The notes: generated by a model not told the origin, from the letters alone. Numbered from the stretch's first letter, positions 1 to 8,239 are shown. The stretch is 64,000 nucleotides of DNA from Brachybacterium faecium DSM 4810 (GCA_000023405.1 CP001643.1:1116001-1180000), one strand, 5' to 3'. Numbers and translations: made by a program.

Positions 1-942
1 GCCCTGTTCGCCGTAGGCGGCCGGGACGTCGGAGAGCGCCGCGCCCTCGGTGGGCGGGACCTGGACGATGTACACCGGCTCCCCGCCGCTGCTGCGGTGC
101 ACCTCCTGGATGCCGATCTGCCCGCTTTCGAGCAGTCCGCCGGTGGGGTTGTCCATGCGGAGCGCATCGTTCTGCAGGATCAGGTCCTGCAGGGTCTGCG
201 GGCTCTGCGACGGCGTGGAGTCGGTGCTCACCGACTCCACGATCCCGCCGGGGCGGTCATCGAGCAGCGCGGCGTCCCTCCCGGTGACGGCCTCGTAGAG
301 CCCGACCCCCGCCGAGCCCGCGGTGAGCAGGCCGGCGGCGCTGAGCTCGGCGATCGTCGGGACCCGCTCGCCGGTGGCCCAGTCCTCGAGGATCCCGACG
401 AGGTGCTCCGCGTCCCGCTGGAACTGCGCGATCCCGTCGGTGTCGACCCCGAACCGGCCCAGGCCGTCCCCGAGCAGGTCGATGCCGGCGTCCACACCCC
501 AGCCGATCCCGTCGGAGACCCGCTCCGCGAGCCCGGATAACGCTGCTTCCGCCGGGCCCTCGAGCCAGTACGGGATCCAGGGACTGTCCTGGTGCAGGGA
601 GCCCCTGCTGGTCCGTGAATCGTCCGCGGGCGGGAGCGAGCTGCCGTCTCCTCCCGGACCGGTTCTCTGGCCGTCGGCCTCCGAGGCGATGTCCTGCTGG
701 TCCGCCTCGCCGAGACCGTCCCCGCCCAGGGCGGTCAGCTCCGCGCACACGGAGGCCAGGCTGCCGGTGGCCAGCGCCGTCCACCGCGCGCGGAACTCCT
801 CCGCATCCGGTCCCGTCCACCCGGCCCCCCGGACCGCCGTCCCCAGACGGGAGGTGAGGTCCTCGACCTCGCCGGAGGCCGTGCGCAGACGCTCCGCGTG
901 GTCGCGCAGCTGCGCGGTGTCCATCCCCCAGAACTCGGTCAT
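1..942 (-). CDS. WXG100-type N-terminal domain protein (C-terminus beyond window)
   Basis: The reading frame is open for 314 codons from the ATG at 942 to the left edge, so the C-terminus is missing. Residues 1 to about 85 look like a WXG100/ESAT-6 helical hairpin: a short helical start (MDTAQLRDHAERL), then the turn motif GWTGPDAEEF, then a second helix. A Pro/Ser/Gly-rich linker follows, then a longer domain ending near the edge with PVYIVQVPPTEG. That last motif resembles ones I recall from actinobacterial proteins with a WXG100 head and an alpha/beta-hydrolase-like or toxin-like body, but I cannot confirm the fold. The start overlaps the stop of the upstream EspG-like gene by 4 bp, so the two are translationally coupled. 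Known for the family: WXG100 proteins are substrates of type VII (ESX) secretion. No secretion ATPase is visible here, so secretion is inferred. Confidence 0.7.
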   Translation of the reverse strand, partial: MTEFWGMDTAQLRDHAERLRTASGEVEDLTSRLGTAVRGAGWTGPDAEEFRARWTALATGSLASVCAELTALGGDGLGEADQQDIASEADGQRTGPGGDGSSLPPADDSRTSRGSLHQDSPWIPYWLEGPAEAALSGLAERVSDGIGWGVDAGIDLLGDGLGRFGVDTDGIAQFQRDAEHLVGILEDWATGERVPTIAELSAAGLLTAGSAGVGLYEAVTGRDAALLDDRPGGIVESVSTDSTPSQSPQTLQDLILQNDALRMDNPTGGLLESGQIGIQEVHRSSGGEPVYIVQVPPTEGAALSDVPAAYGEQG

Positions 943-1709
943 CGCGCACCGCCCGAGGGGGCGCAGGCCGCTGCGAACCGCAGGCCCTGCTCGAGGATCG
1001 GCAGCAGCGTGCCGAGCACGTCCCCGCCGTCCACCGGATGGATGCTCAGGGCGGGGCTCGTCGGCTGGTCCAGCCGGTACAGACCCCGCCGCCCGGTCGC
1101 CCACAGACGGGACCAGGTCACCGGCTCCTCCGTCACCCGGTGCTGCGGGTCGTGGAGGGTGAGGGCGAGGGAGAGGCGCGGACCGGTCGCCGTCAGCGCG
1201 TCCCGCAAGGGGGCGTCGAGAGCGGGCACCGCTGCGAACGCCTCCTCGGGGGCGAGCCCGCGGGCGAGCGCGCCGGCAGCGGCGCGGCCCTGCTCAGCGC
1301 TCAGGCGCAGGGCGGTGGACCCGCGCTCGACCCCCAGCCGCGCCGGTGCGAGGTCGATCCCCGCCTCCTCGAGCATCGCGGTGATCCTCGTCGGCACCTC
1401 CTGCGCGTCGATCCGGGACCAGTGCGAGGGCTCATCGTCCTCGGAGTGCTCGAGGGTCGCGACGACGGGATCCAGACCGATCCGCATCCGGCGCGTCCGC
1501 TCGGCGTCGGTCACGGCCACCACCAGCAGGGCGGGGGCCGTGAGCTGTCGCAGCACGAGGTCGACGGTCGCCTCGTCCGGGCGGCCGCGCCCCTCGCGCG
1601 CCGGCGGCTCCCGCAGCGCGCGGTACACCGGGTTCCAGTCCTCGGCCGGCACCGGGCCCTCGCTCGCCCACTGCGTCGCCGACCCCACGGACGCGGTCAC
1701 CTGGGTCAT
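939..1709 (-). CDS. EspG-like protein, possible ESX secretion-associated chaperone
   Basis: A 256-residue soluble protein with no signal peptide or membrane segment. The ATG at 1709 is chosen because a GGAGAGGAG ribosome site lies about 7 nt upstream; the frame continues further upstream but runs through the promoter region. Features recalling the EspG family are an early beta strand (LRQLTAPALLVVAVTD), a central Ala-rich helical part, and a late LWATGRRGLYRLDQP strand pair. EspG proteins bind WXG/PE-PPE substrates in the cytosol before ESX export. The ATGA overlap with a WXG100-type gene supports a chaperone or partner role. The family call is from memory of the sequence pattern and is tentative. 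Confidence 0.5.
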   Translation of the reverse strand: MTQVTASVGSATQWASEGPVPAEDWNPVYRALREPPAREGRGRPDEATVDLVLRQLTAPALLVVAVTDAERTRRMRIGLDPVVATLEHSEDDEPSHWSRIDAQEVPTRITAMLEEAGIDLAPARLGVERGSTALRLSAEQGRAAAGALARGLAPEEAFAAVPALDAPLRDALTATGPRLSLALTLHDPQHRVTEEPVTWSRLWATGRRGLYRLDQPTSPALSIHPVDGGDVLGTLLPILEQGLRFAAACAPSGGAR

Positions 1710-1759
1710 CGCCCCTGCTCCTCTCCGGCGTGCCCCGCAGCCCGCCCCTGATGCCGCCG

Positions 1760-1765
1760 AGACTA
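1760..1765 (-). promoter_or_regulatory. Likely -10 box for the EspG-like/WXG100 pair
   Basis: TAGTCT on the minus strand, about 50 nt upstream of the ATG at 1709. It fits the TAnnnT -10 pattern seen before many genes here. It is part of a divergent promoter region shared with folC. Confidence 0.4.
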
Positions 1766-1787
1766 CGAAGCAGAGCGCCCGGGCTCG

Positions 1788-1805
1788 ATGGGCAGGCTTG
1801 CCCAT
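1788..1805. repeat. 7-bp-arm palindrome in the divergent promoter region
   Basis: ATGGGCA-GGCT-TGCCCAT is a perfect inverted repeat midway between the two divergent -10 boxes (1760-1765 on minus, 1850-1855 on plus). The size and place fit an operator for a dimeric regulator, but no regulator is identified. Confidence 0.35.
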
Positions 1806-1806
1806 G

Positions 1807-1838
1807 TGGACCGGGCACCGGTGGGGAGGAACGGTCCA
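1807..1838. repeat. Inverted repeat copy 1 (shared with 21244-21277)
   Basis: TGGACCG (1807-1813) and CGGTCCA (1832-1838) flank an 18-nt centre containing GGGGAGGAA. A near-identical element lies upstream of rpsB at 21244-21277. This copy sits just upstream of the probable folC -10 box TACACT (1850-1855), covering the -35 area. Confidence 0.5.
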
Positions 1839-1849
1839 GCCGCGGCTCG

Positions 1850-1855
1850 TACACT
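1850..1855 (+). promoter_or_regulatory. Likely folC -10 box
   Basis: TACACT ends 41 nt before the folC GTG, leaving a leader of roughly 35 nt that contains an AGGAG ribosome site at 1887-1891. Confidence 0.45.
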
Positions 1856-1896
1856 GATCCCCGCCCCGCCCGCCCGTCGTCCCCGCAGGAGCCGCA

Positions 1897-3285
1897 GTGC
1901 AGAACTCTCCCCGTCCGGGGTCGTCCCCGCAGGCCATGTCGCCCGAGCTGCGCGAGGTGTATGCCGCGCTGCTCGAGCGCGCCCCGGAGAACCGGATCGA
2001 GCCGGATCTGTCGCGCATCACGCGCGTGATGGAGCTGATGGGGGACCCGCAGAACTCGTACCGCTCGATCCGGATCGCGGGCACGAACGGGAAGACCACG
2101 ACGGCGCGGATCCTGGAGCGCATCCTGCGCGAGGCCGGGCTGCGCACCGGCCGCACCACGAGCCCGCACCTGCGCTCGCCCGTCGAGCGGATCGCCATCG
2201 ACGGCGCCTCGATCGACGAGGAGGGATTCCTGCAGGCGTACCACGACGTCGCCCCGTTCGCGGCGATCGTCGACGCCGAGCAGGAAGCGGCCGGGGGTGT
2301 GCCGCTGACCTACTTCGAGTACCTCACCGCGATGGCCTTCCAGGCCTTCGCCTCCGCACCCGTCGACGTCGCCGTGATCGAGACCGGGCTCGGCGGCACC
2401 TGGGACGCGACCGGTGCCGTGCACCCGGACGTCGCCGTGATCACCCCCATCTCCCTGGATCATCAGGACTACCTCGGCGACACGATCGCCGAGATCGCCG
2501 CGGAGAAGGCCGGGATCCTCACCGCCGAGGCGACCGCGATCCTCGCCTCCCAGCCCTACGAGGACGCCGCCGATGTGCTGCGCGAGCGGATCGGGGAGCT
2601 CGGTGCCGAGGCCGCGGTCGAGGACCAGCAGATCGGGGTGCTCTCGCACACCCCCGGCGTGGGCGGGCAGATGCTGAGCCTCCAGGGGATCGCAGGACGC
2701 TACGAGGAGGTGTTCCTCTCGCTGCTCGGCGAGCACCAGGCGCGCAACGCCCTGCTCGCGGTCGCCGCCGCGGAGGCGCTGCTCGGGGACGGCCGCACCC
2801 CTCTGGGCGGCGAGCTGCTCAGCGCCGCCCTCTCGAGCGTCACCTCCCCGGGCCGCGCCGAGGTGGTGCGCCAGGCACCCACGATCCTGCTGGACGCCGC
2901 GCACAACCCGGCCGGCGCCCTCACCCTCGTCGAGACCGTCCGGGAGAACTTCCGCTTCACCCGCACCGTCGGCCTGGTCGGGATCCTCCGCGAGAAGGAC
3001 GCCGCGGAGATCCTCGACGTCCTCGAACCGCTGCTGGACAGCGTGGTCATCACCCAGTCGAGCTCGCCGCGGGCGATCCCCACCGACGTCCTGGCGGACA
3101 TCGCCCGCGACATCTTCCAGGACGAGGACAGGGTGGTGGAGCGGGCGAGCCTGCCCGATGCGATCCAGGCCGCGGTGGACCTGGCCGAGACCGACGGCGA
3201 CCAGTTCGGCGGTGTCGTGGTGGCCGGATCGGTGACCCTCACCGGTGAGGTCCGCGAGCTGCTCGGCGTCCCCGAGGAGGAATGA
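1897..3285 (+). CDS. folC: Dihydrofolate synthase / folylpolyglutamate synthase FolC
   Basis: This 462-residue Mur-ligase-family enzyme joins L-glutamate to dihydropteroate and to folates using ATP, in the cytosol. Visible features are the ATP loop GTNGKTTT at residues 62-69, a SPHLRSPVERI substrate strand, the central IETGLGGTWDATG region near 160, SLDHQDYLG, and the C-terminal-domain DAAHNPAG near 332. Length is usual for the family. The GTG start at 1897 has AGGAG 5 nt upstream. The stop overlaps the next frame, so folC, the DUF4233 gene and probably ndk form one unit; the same folC-DUF4233-ndk order occurs in mycobacteria. Confidence 0.95.
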   Translation: MQNSPRPGSSPQAMSPELREVYAALLERAPENRIEPDLSRITRVMELMGDPQNSYRSIRIAGTNGKTTTARILERILREAGLRTGRTTSPHLRSPVERIAIDGASIDEEGFLQAYHDVAPFAAIVDAEQEAAGGVPLTYFEYLTAMAFQAFASAPVDVAVIETGLGGTWDATGAVHPDVAVITPISLDHQDYLGDTIAEIAAEKAGILTAEATAILASQPYEDAADVLRERIGELGAEAAVEDQQIGVLSHTPGVGGQMLSLQGIAGRYEEVFLSLLGEHQARNALLAVAAAEALLGDGRTPLGGELLSAALSSVTSPGRAEVVRQAPTILLDAAHNPAGALTLVETVRENFRFTRTVGLVGILREKDAAEILDVLEPLLDSVVITQSSSPRAIPTDVLADIARDIFQDEDRVVERASLPDAIQAAVDLAETDGDQFGGVVVAGSVTLTGEVRELLGVPEEE

Positions 3286-3287
3286 TC

Positions 3288-3698
3288 ATGGATCTGGACC
3301 TCACGCCCTCGCCCCGCCCGCACGGCGCGCAGCGGATGTTCTCCGCCACCATCCTCGTCATCGAGGCGTTCGTGGTGTTCTTCGCCGTCCTGGCCGCTCA
3401 CCAGCTCGTGCCCGGCGACCGCACCGTCACCTGGGTCTGGGGCCTGCTCACCCTGCTCGCGCTGCTGGCGTGCTCCGGGATGCTGCGCCGCGGGGCCTGG
3501 CCCTACTGGCTCGGCCTCCTCCTGCAGCTGCCCGTGATCCTGCTCGGACTCCAGGTCACCGCCATGTGGGTGGTGGGGATCGGGTTCGGCATCCTCTACG
3601 CCTACAGCGTGTTCAAGGGCCACCAGCTGGACCGGGAGAAGGATGCGGTGGACGCCGAGGTGCTCGGCACGAGCGGCCCGCAGGAGCCCACGGCCTGA
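3288..3698 (+). CDS. DUF4233 family four-helix membrane protein
   Basis: A 136-residue protein with four predicted membrane helices (about 17-40, 47-65, 70-90, 91-108) and a short charged tail, matching the DUF4233 proteins that follow folC in actinobacteria. Function is unknown. Two ATGs are in frame: one at 3282 overlaps the folC stop but lies 1 nt from the GGAGG site (3276-3280). The ATG at 3288 is 7 nt from it and is preferred. Confidence 0.85.
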   Translation: MDLDLTPSPRPHGAQRMFSATILVIEAFVVFFAVLAAHQLVPGDRTVTWVWGLLTLLALLACSGMLRRGAWPYWLGLLLQLPVILLGLQVTAMWVVGIGFGILYAYSVFKGHQLDREKDAVDAEVLGTSGPQEPTA

Positions 3699-3798
3699 CC
3701 GCCCGGCGGCGCAGCCCGCGCCGGCAGGGGCGGGAGCGAGAGCGGCAGCCCCGCATCGCGTTCCCCCCCGCGGTGCCGGAGCGCCCCGGATCCGTGGG

Positions 3799-3804
3799 TA
3801 CCCT
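3799..3804 (+). promoter_or_regulatory. ndk -10 box, leaderless start
   Basis: TACCCT ends 6 nt before the ndk ATG at 3811 and no Shine-Dalgarno sequence is present, so the transcript probably begins at or next to the start codon. Confidence 0.5.
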
Positions 3805-3810
3805 GGTGCT

Positions 3811-4236
3811 ATGACCGCACAGCGCACACTCGTCCTGCTCAAGCCCGACGCCGTCCAGCGCGGCCTGCGCGGGGAGATCCTCCGCCGCATCGAGGCCAAG
3901 GGCTACGACATCATCGCCCTCGCCCAGCGCACCGCCACCGCCGAGGAGCTCGCCGCGCACTACGCCGAGCACGAGGGCAAGCCCTTCTACCCGGGCCTGG
4001 TGGAGTACATGGGCTCCGCGCCCCTGGTCGCGATCGTCGCCGAGGGCGTCAACGTGATCCCCGGCTTCCGCTCCCTGGCCGGTGCCACCAATCCCACCGA
4101 GGCGGCGCCCGGCACCATCCGCGGCGACCTCTCCTGCGAGCAGGACCTCCCCGTCATCCAGAACCTCGTCCACGGCTCCGACTCCGAGGAGTCCGCCGCC
4201 CGCGAGATCGGGATCTGGTTCCCCGAGCTCGGCTGA
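3811..4236 (+). CDS. ndk: Nucleoside diphosphate kinase
   Basis: A 141-residue enzyme that transfers the gamma phosphate of ATP to other nucleoside diphosphates through a phosphohistidine. The catalytic His is H121 in NLVHGSD. The nucleotide loop GATNPTEAAPGTIRGD spans 91-106, and the N-terminal TLVLLKPDAV strand is standard. Length is the normal bacterial one. Third gene of the folC-DUF4233-ndk cluster, but with its own likely leaderless promoter. A small hairpin at 4335-4354 follows. Confidence 0.97.
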   Translation: MTAQRTLVLLKPDAVQRGLRGEILRRIEAKGYDIIALAQRTATAEELAAHYAEHEGKPFYPGLVEYMGSAPLVAIVAEGVNVIPGFRSLAGATNPTEAAPGTIRGDLSCEQDLPVIQNLVHGSDSEESAAREIGIWFPELG

Positions 4237-4334
4237 GACGCGCCGGGACGCAGCGCTGACGCTCCGCACGGCAGCGCTGCGCCCGGCACCACAGCACCGA
4301 CGCCCCGCGCCGCAGCGCTGAGGGCCCACACCGC

Positions 4335-4354
4335 CACGCTGGCGGCGCAGCGTG
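4335..4354 (+). terminator. Hairpin downstream of ndk
   Basis: CACGCTG-GCGGCG-CAGCGTG, 7-bp arms with no U tract, about 100 nt after the ndk stop. The spacer 4237-4334 carries three scattered GCAGCGCTG repeats of unknown meaning. Confidence 0.4.
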
Positions 4355-4411
4355 ACGCACTGCACGACGTACTGCGCGGTAACCGGGGTGGGGGCGTGCA
4401 GAATATGGGGT

Positions 4412-4570
4412 ATGCAGCTGCCCCTCGTCGTCATCGCCTTCCTGGTCCTCGCCGTGCTGCTCGCAGTCGGGATCGTGGTGGTCGTCGCGGTGCCACGGCT
4501 GAAGGGGCCCGAGGTCTCGCAGGACCGCGAGTCCGCGGACCAGCGCCACAGCTCCCGCACGGGACGCTGA
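4412..4570 (+). CDS. Small single-pass membrane protein
   Basis: A 52-residue ORF: one strongly hydrophobic helix at residues 3-27 (LPLVVIAFLVLAVL and on), then a short basic and polar tail ending SSRTGR. A -10-like CAGAAT (4399-4404) lies 7 nt before the ATG, as in other leaderless genes here, which supports real expression. It sits alone between ndk and ftsY, and I recognise no family. The N-out/C-in topology is inferred from positive residues after the helix. Moderate confidence because of its size. Confidence 0.55.
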   Translation: MQLPLVVIAFLVLAVLLAVGIVVVVAVPRLKGPEVSQDRESADQRHSSRTGR

Positions 4571-4677
4571 GCGGCCTCGACCCCGGGCGGCGGGACCGCG
4601 CGCCCGGGAGGCGCGGACGCGCCGCGCAGGGGCGCTGCCGGGGAGCGGAGCGTCACGGGGCACCGAGGAAACCTGCC

Positions 4678-4683
4678 TAGACT
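4678..4683 (+). promoter_or_regulatory. Likely ftsY -10 box
   Basis: TAGACT about 50 nt upstream of the ftsY GTG. The leader carries a good GGAGG site (4723-4727). Confidence 0.45.
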
Positions 4684-4733
4684 GACGGCTGTCCTCGCCG
4701 CATCGTCGGCTTCCCCGACCTCGGAGGTGACCC

Positions 4734-6378
4734 GTGGATCCCGATGGCCTACTCGCACTGATCGCCGGCGGCGGTGGTGGCGTCCTCATCATCGGCGCCG
4801 GCGCCTGGGCGTACATCCGCAGCCGGGGCCGCAAGCGCCCCACCGATGACACCACGACCGGCACCGACAGCGGCACCACCGAGTCCGGGGCCGACGCACC
4901 GCGCACCACGACCGCGGTCAAGGAGCGCCCGGCGGCGCCGACCTGGGCGGACACCCTCTCCGCGCCCGCCCCGAAAACTTCCGCCGCAGAGCCCGCCACC
5001 GGTGACGAGCCGGCAACGCGCCCCGCAGCGGATGCCGCCCCCACGGGCACGAGCACCACCGACGCGCCCGCCCCGGCCGACGAGGCCGCACAGCAGGGCA
5101 CCGAGGCGCCGGCCGGCGCCACGGGCGCTGCAGAGACCGCCGCGCCGAGCGCTGATGTCCCCTTCGACCAGGAGACCGCACCGGAGACCGGGACCGTCGA
5201 GCCCGGCAGCTCTGCCGAGGCCGAGACCGCACCCGCCCCGGCGGATCAGGCCGCTCCCGCTGAGCCGGCCGCCCCCGTCGAGCAGCCCGCCCCGGCCGAG
5301 GAGGCGGCTCCGGCAGAGGCCTCGGCCCCGGTCGCTCCGGTCGAGCAGCCCGCGCCCGCCGAGCAGCCGGCGCCGCCCGCGGAGGAGTCGCCGGCCCGTG
5401 CCGCCGGCCCCGTCATCGAGACGCCCGAGGCGCCTGCCGACCGCATGGTGCGCCTGCGCGAGCGGCTCGCGCGCTCCGGCGCCCTGGGCCGGGGGATCCT
5501 CACCCTCCTCACCCGCGGCGGCGGCGTCGACGAGGACACCTGGGACGAGATCGAGGAGACGCTGCTGATGGCGGACCTCGGCCCCGACGCCACCGACGAG
5601 ATGCTCGAGAACCTCCGCCGCCCGCATCCAGGTGCTGGGCACCGATGACGCCGATGCGGTGCGCGAGGCTCTCCGCGAAGAGCTCGTGGCCCTGGTGAAC
5701 CCGGATCTGGACCGCCGCGTGGCCGCCACCCGCCGCGAGGCGCCCGACGGCACCGAGGTGCCCTCGGTGCTGCTCATGGTGGGCGTCAACGGCACCGGCA
5801 AGACCACCACCGTCGGCAAGCTCGCCCGCGTGCTGGTCGCCGCCGAGCGCTCCGTCGTGCTGGGCGCGGCGGACACCTTCCGCGCCGCCGCCGCCGAGCA
5901 GCTGACCACCTGGGGCTCCCGCGTGGGCGTGGACACGGTCCGCTCCGACCGCGAGGGCGCCGACCCGGCGGCTGTCGCCTTCGACGCCGTCAAGGAGGGC
6001 ATCGAGCAGGGCGTGGACGTGGTCATCATCGACACCGCCGGCCGCCTGCAGAACAAGAAGGGCCTCATGGACGAGCTCGGCAAGGTGCGCCGAGTGGCCG
6101 AGAAGGGCCTGCACGGCGACCAGGTGGCCGAGGTGCTCCTGGTCATCGACGCGACCACCGGCCAGAACGGCATGCAGCAGGCGCGGGTCTTCTCCGAGGC
6201 GGTGCACATCTCCGGCATCGTGCTGACCAAGCTCGACGGCACCGCCAAGGGCGGCATCGTCGTCAACGTGCAGCGTGAGCTCGGGGTGCCGGTGAAGATG
6301 GTGGGCCTGGGCGAGGGCATGGACGATCTCACCCCCTTCGACCCCTACGGCTTCGTGGACGCGCTGCTGGACGGCTGA
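4734..6378 (+). CDS. ftsY: Signal recognition particle receptor FtsY (apparent +1 frameshift)
   Basis: FtsY is the membrane-bound GTPase receptor for SRP-ribosome complexes. It starts at a GTG with GGAGG 6 nt upstream. The N-terminus has one membrane helix (residues 3-23), then about 190 residues of Ala/Pro/Glu-rich acidic linker, then the N domain (RMVRLRERLARSG, WDEIEETLLMADLGPDATDEML). Frame 1 stops at 5646-5648, while the rest of the protein (VLGTDDADAVREAL, GVNGTGKTTTVGK, the DTAGRLQ switch, TKLDGTAKGG, GLGEGMDDL) continues in the next frame to 6378. Removing one C around 5617-5622 restores LRARIQVLGTDD exactly as expected. Since ftsY is essential, I suspect a sequencing or assembly error rather than a dead gene. 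Confidence 0.9.
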
Positions 6379-6410
6379 TCCACCACCCGGGACGGACCGG
6401 GACATCTGCT

Positions 6411-6448
6411 GCGGAGGCGGCGCACCCTCACGGGAGCGCCGCCTCCGC
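6411..6448 (+). terminator. Strong hairpin downstream of ftsY
   Basis: 13-bp perfect arms (6411-6423 and 6436-6448, GCGGAGGCGGCGC type) with an inner CCC/GGG pair. There is no U tract. It probably separates ftsY from ffh. Confidence 0.65.
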
Positions 6449-6578
6449 TGCTGTGCGAGCTCCGGAAGCGGCCCGGCGGCCCGGGCGGCCTTCCCTTCGT
6501 GCGCCCGGTCGGAGGGATCGGCGTGGGGGTTCTCTCCTGTGCGGTGGGGCGCTCCTCCTGGGGCGAGCCCGCCGGGCG

Positions 6579-6590
6579 CACTACACTGAT
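6579..6590 (+). promoter_or_regulatory. Likely ffh -10 box (TACACT)
   Basis: TACACT within 6579-6590 lies 30-40 nt upstream of the ffh GTG at 6621. The rest of the 6449-6620 spacer shows nothing else I can name. Confidence 0.4.
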
Positions 6591-6620
6591 GCGGTCCATA
6601 CGACCAAGGGGAAGCGCTTC

Positions 6621-8213
6621 GTGTTCAACAACCTCTCCGATCGCATCACAGCGTCGCTGAAGGGCCTGCGCGGCCACGGCCGCCTCACCGAGGCGGACGT
6701 CGACAAGACGATCCGCGAGATCCGCCGTGCCCTGCTCGACGCCGACGTCGCCGTCGCCGTGGTGCGGGAGTTCACCGGGCGGGTCCGCGAGCGCGCCCTG
6801 GGCGAGGAGGTTTCCAAGGCCCTCAACCCCGCCCAGCAGGTCGTCAAGATCGTCAACGACGAGCTGGTCGAGGTGCTCGGCGGCGCCACCGGCGAGCTGC
6901 ACTTCGCGAAGAACCCGCCCACCGTCATCATGCTGGCCGGCCTCCAGGGCGCGGGCAAGACCACCCTGGCCGGCAAGCTCGCGAAGTGGATGAAGGCCGA
7001 GGGGCACACCCCGCTCCTGGTCGCCGCGGACCTGCAGCGCCCCAACGCCGTGACCCAGCTGCAGGTGGTCGGCGAGCGTGCCGGCGTGCCGGTGTTCGCG
7101 CCGGAGCCGGGCAACGGCGTGGGCGACCCGGTGCTGGTGGCGATGAACGGCGTCTCGACCGCCCAGTTCCAGCAGCATGACGTGGTCATCGTCGACACCG
7201 CGGGCCGTCTCGGCATCGACGAGGAGATGATGGAGCAGGCGCGGAACATCCGCGACGCCGTCACCCCGCACGAGACCCTGTTCGTCGTCGACGCGATGAT
7301 CGGCCAGGACGCCGCCCGCGTCGCCGAGGCCTTCCGCGACGGCGTGGGCTTCACCGGCGTGGTGCTCTCGAAGCTCGACGGCGACGCCCGCGGCGGTGCC
7401 GCGCTGTCGATCACCGGCGTCACCCAGCGCCCGATCCTCTTCGCCTCCACCGGTGAGAGCCTCGACGAGTTCGAGCGCTTCCACCCGGACCGCATGGCCA
7501 ACCGCATCCTCGACATGGGTGACGTGCTCACCCTCATCGAGCAGGCGGAGAAGGCCTTCGACCAGGAGGAGGCGGAGAAGGCCGCCGCGAAGCTGGCCTC
7601 CGGCGAGGACTTCACCCTCGACGACTTCCTCAACCAGATGCAGCAGCTCAAGAACATGGGCAGCATCAAGAAGATGCTCGGCATGCTGCCGAACATGGGC
7701 CAGTACCGCGAAGCGCTGGACAACTTCGACGAGGGCGAGATCGGCAGGATCGAGGCGATCATCCGCTCGATGACGCCCGAGGAGCGCAACAACCCCAAGA
7801 TCATCAACGGCTCGCGCCGCAACCGCATCGCCCGCGGCTCCGGCACCACCGTGCAGCAGATCAACCAGCTGCTCGAGCGGTTCAAGCAGGCCCAGCAGAT
7901 GATGAAGACGATGGGGCGCGGCATGGCCGGCGGCGGCATGCCGGGCATGCCCGGCGGCCCCGGCATGGGGATGGGCAAGAAGTCCCGCGGCAGGCAGGCC
8001 CCGCAGAAGAAGGTCAAGAAGTCCAAGTCGAAGAACCCCGCGAAGGCCGCACGCGAGCAGGCCGAGGCCGCTCGCCGCGCCGCCGAGGGCGGTGCCGGCA
8101 CGGGCGGTTCCGCGTTCGGCGCGGGCGCCTCGCAGGGCGGCCAGCCGGACGTGTCCGACTTCGATCCCAGCCAGCTCCCGCCGGAGATGCAGAAGCTCCT
8201 CGGCGGCAAGTGA
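6621..8213 (+). CDS. ffh: Signal recognition particle GTPase Ffh
   Basis: A 530-residue SRP54 homologue that binds signal sequences and 4.5S RNA and docks on FtsY. The N domain (FNNLSDRITASLKGLRGHG) is followed by the G domain with GLQGAGKTT near 107-115, DLQRPNAV, DTAGRLGID and SKLDGDARGG. The Met-rich M domain includes the RNA-binding part SRRNRIARGSG. The tail is unusually rich in Gly/Met then Lys (GMPGMPGGPGMGMGKK, KKVKKSKSKN). The GTG at 6621 is chosen because MFNNLSDR is the conserved N-terminus and AAGGGGAAG lies upstream. Confidence 0.96.
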   Translation: MFNNLSDRITASLKGLRGHGRLTEADVDKTIREIRRALLDADVAVAVVREFTGRVRERALGEEVSKALNPAQQVVKIVNDELVEVLGGATGELHFAKNPPTVIMLAGLQGAGKTTLAGKLAKWMKAEGHTPLLVAADLQRPNAVTQLQVVGERAGVPVFAPEPGNGVGDPVLVAMNGVSTAQFQQHDVVIVDTAGRLGIDEEMMEQARNIRDAVTPHETLFVVDAMIGQDAARVAEAFRDGVGFTGVVLSKLDGDARGGAALSITGVTQRPILFASTGESLDEFERFHPDRMANRILDMGDVLTLIEQAEKAFDQEEAEKAAAKLASGEDFTLDDFLNQMQQLKNMGSIKKMLGMLPNMGQYREALDNFDEGEIGRIEAIIRSMTPEERNNPKIINGSRRNRIARGSGTTVQQINQLLERFKQAQQMMKTMGRGMAGGGMPGMPGGPGMGMGKKSRGRQAPQKKVKKSKSKNPAKAAREQAEAARRAAEGGAGTGGSAFGAGASQGGQPDVSDFDPSQLPPEMQKLLGGK

Positions 8214-8239
8214 CGCGACCGGGAAGGTGGGGCCGCGAG

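Noticed and set aside
3282-3287. ATG overlapping the folC stop as start of the DUF4233 gene
   Set aside because: It lies 1 nt from the ribosome site; the ATG two codons later is at a workable 7 nt.
4237-4334. GCAGCGCTG repeats after ndk as a mobile-element end
   Set aside because: Only three imperfect short copies, with no transposase or target duplication nearby; likely composition.
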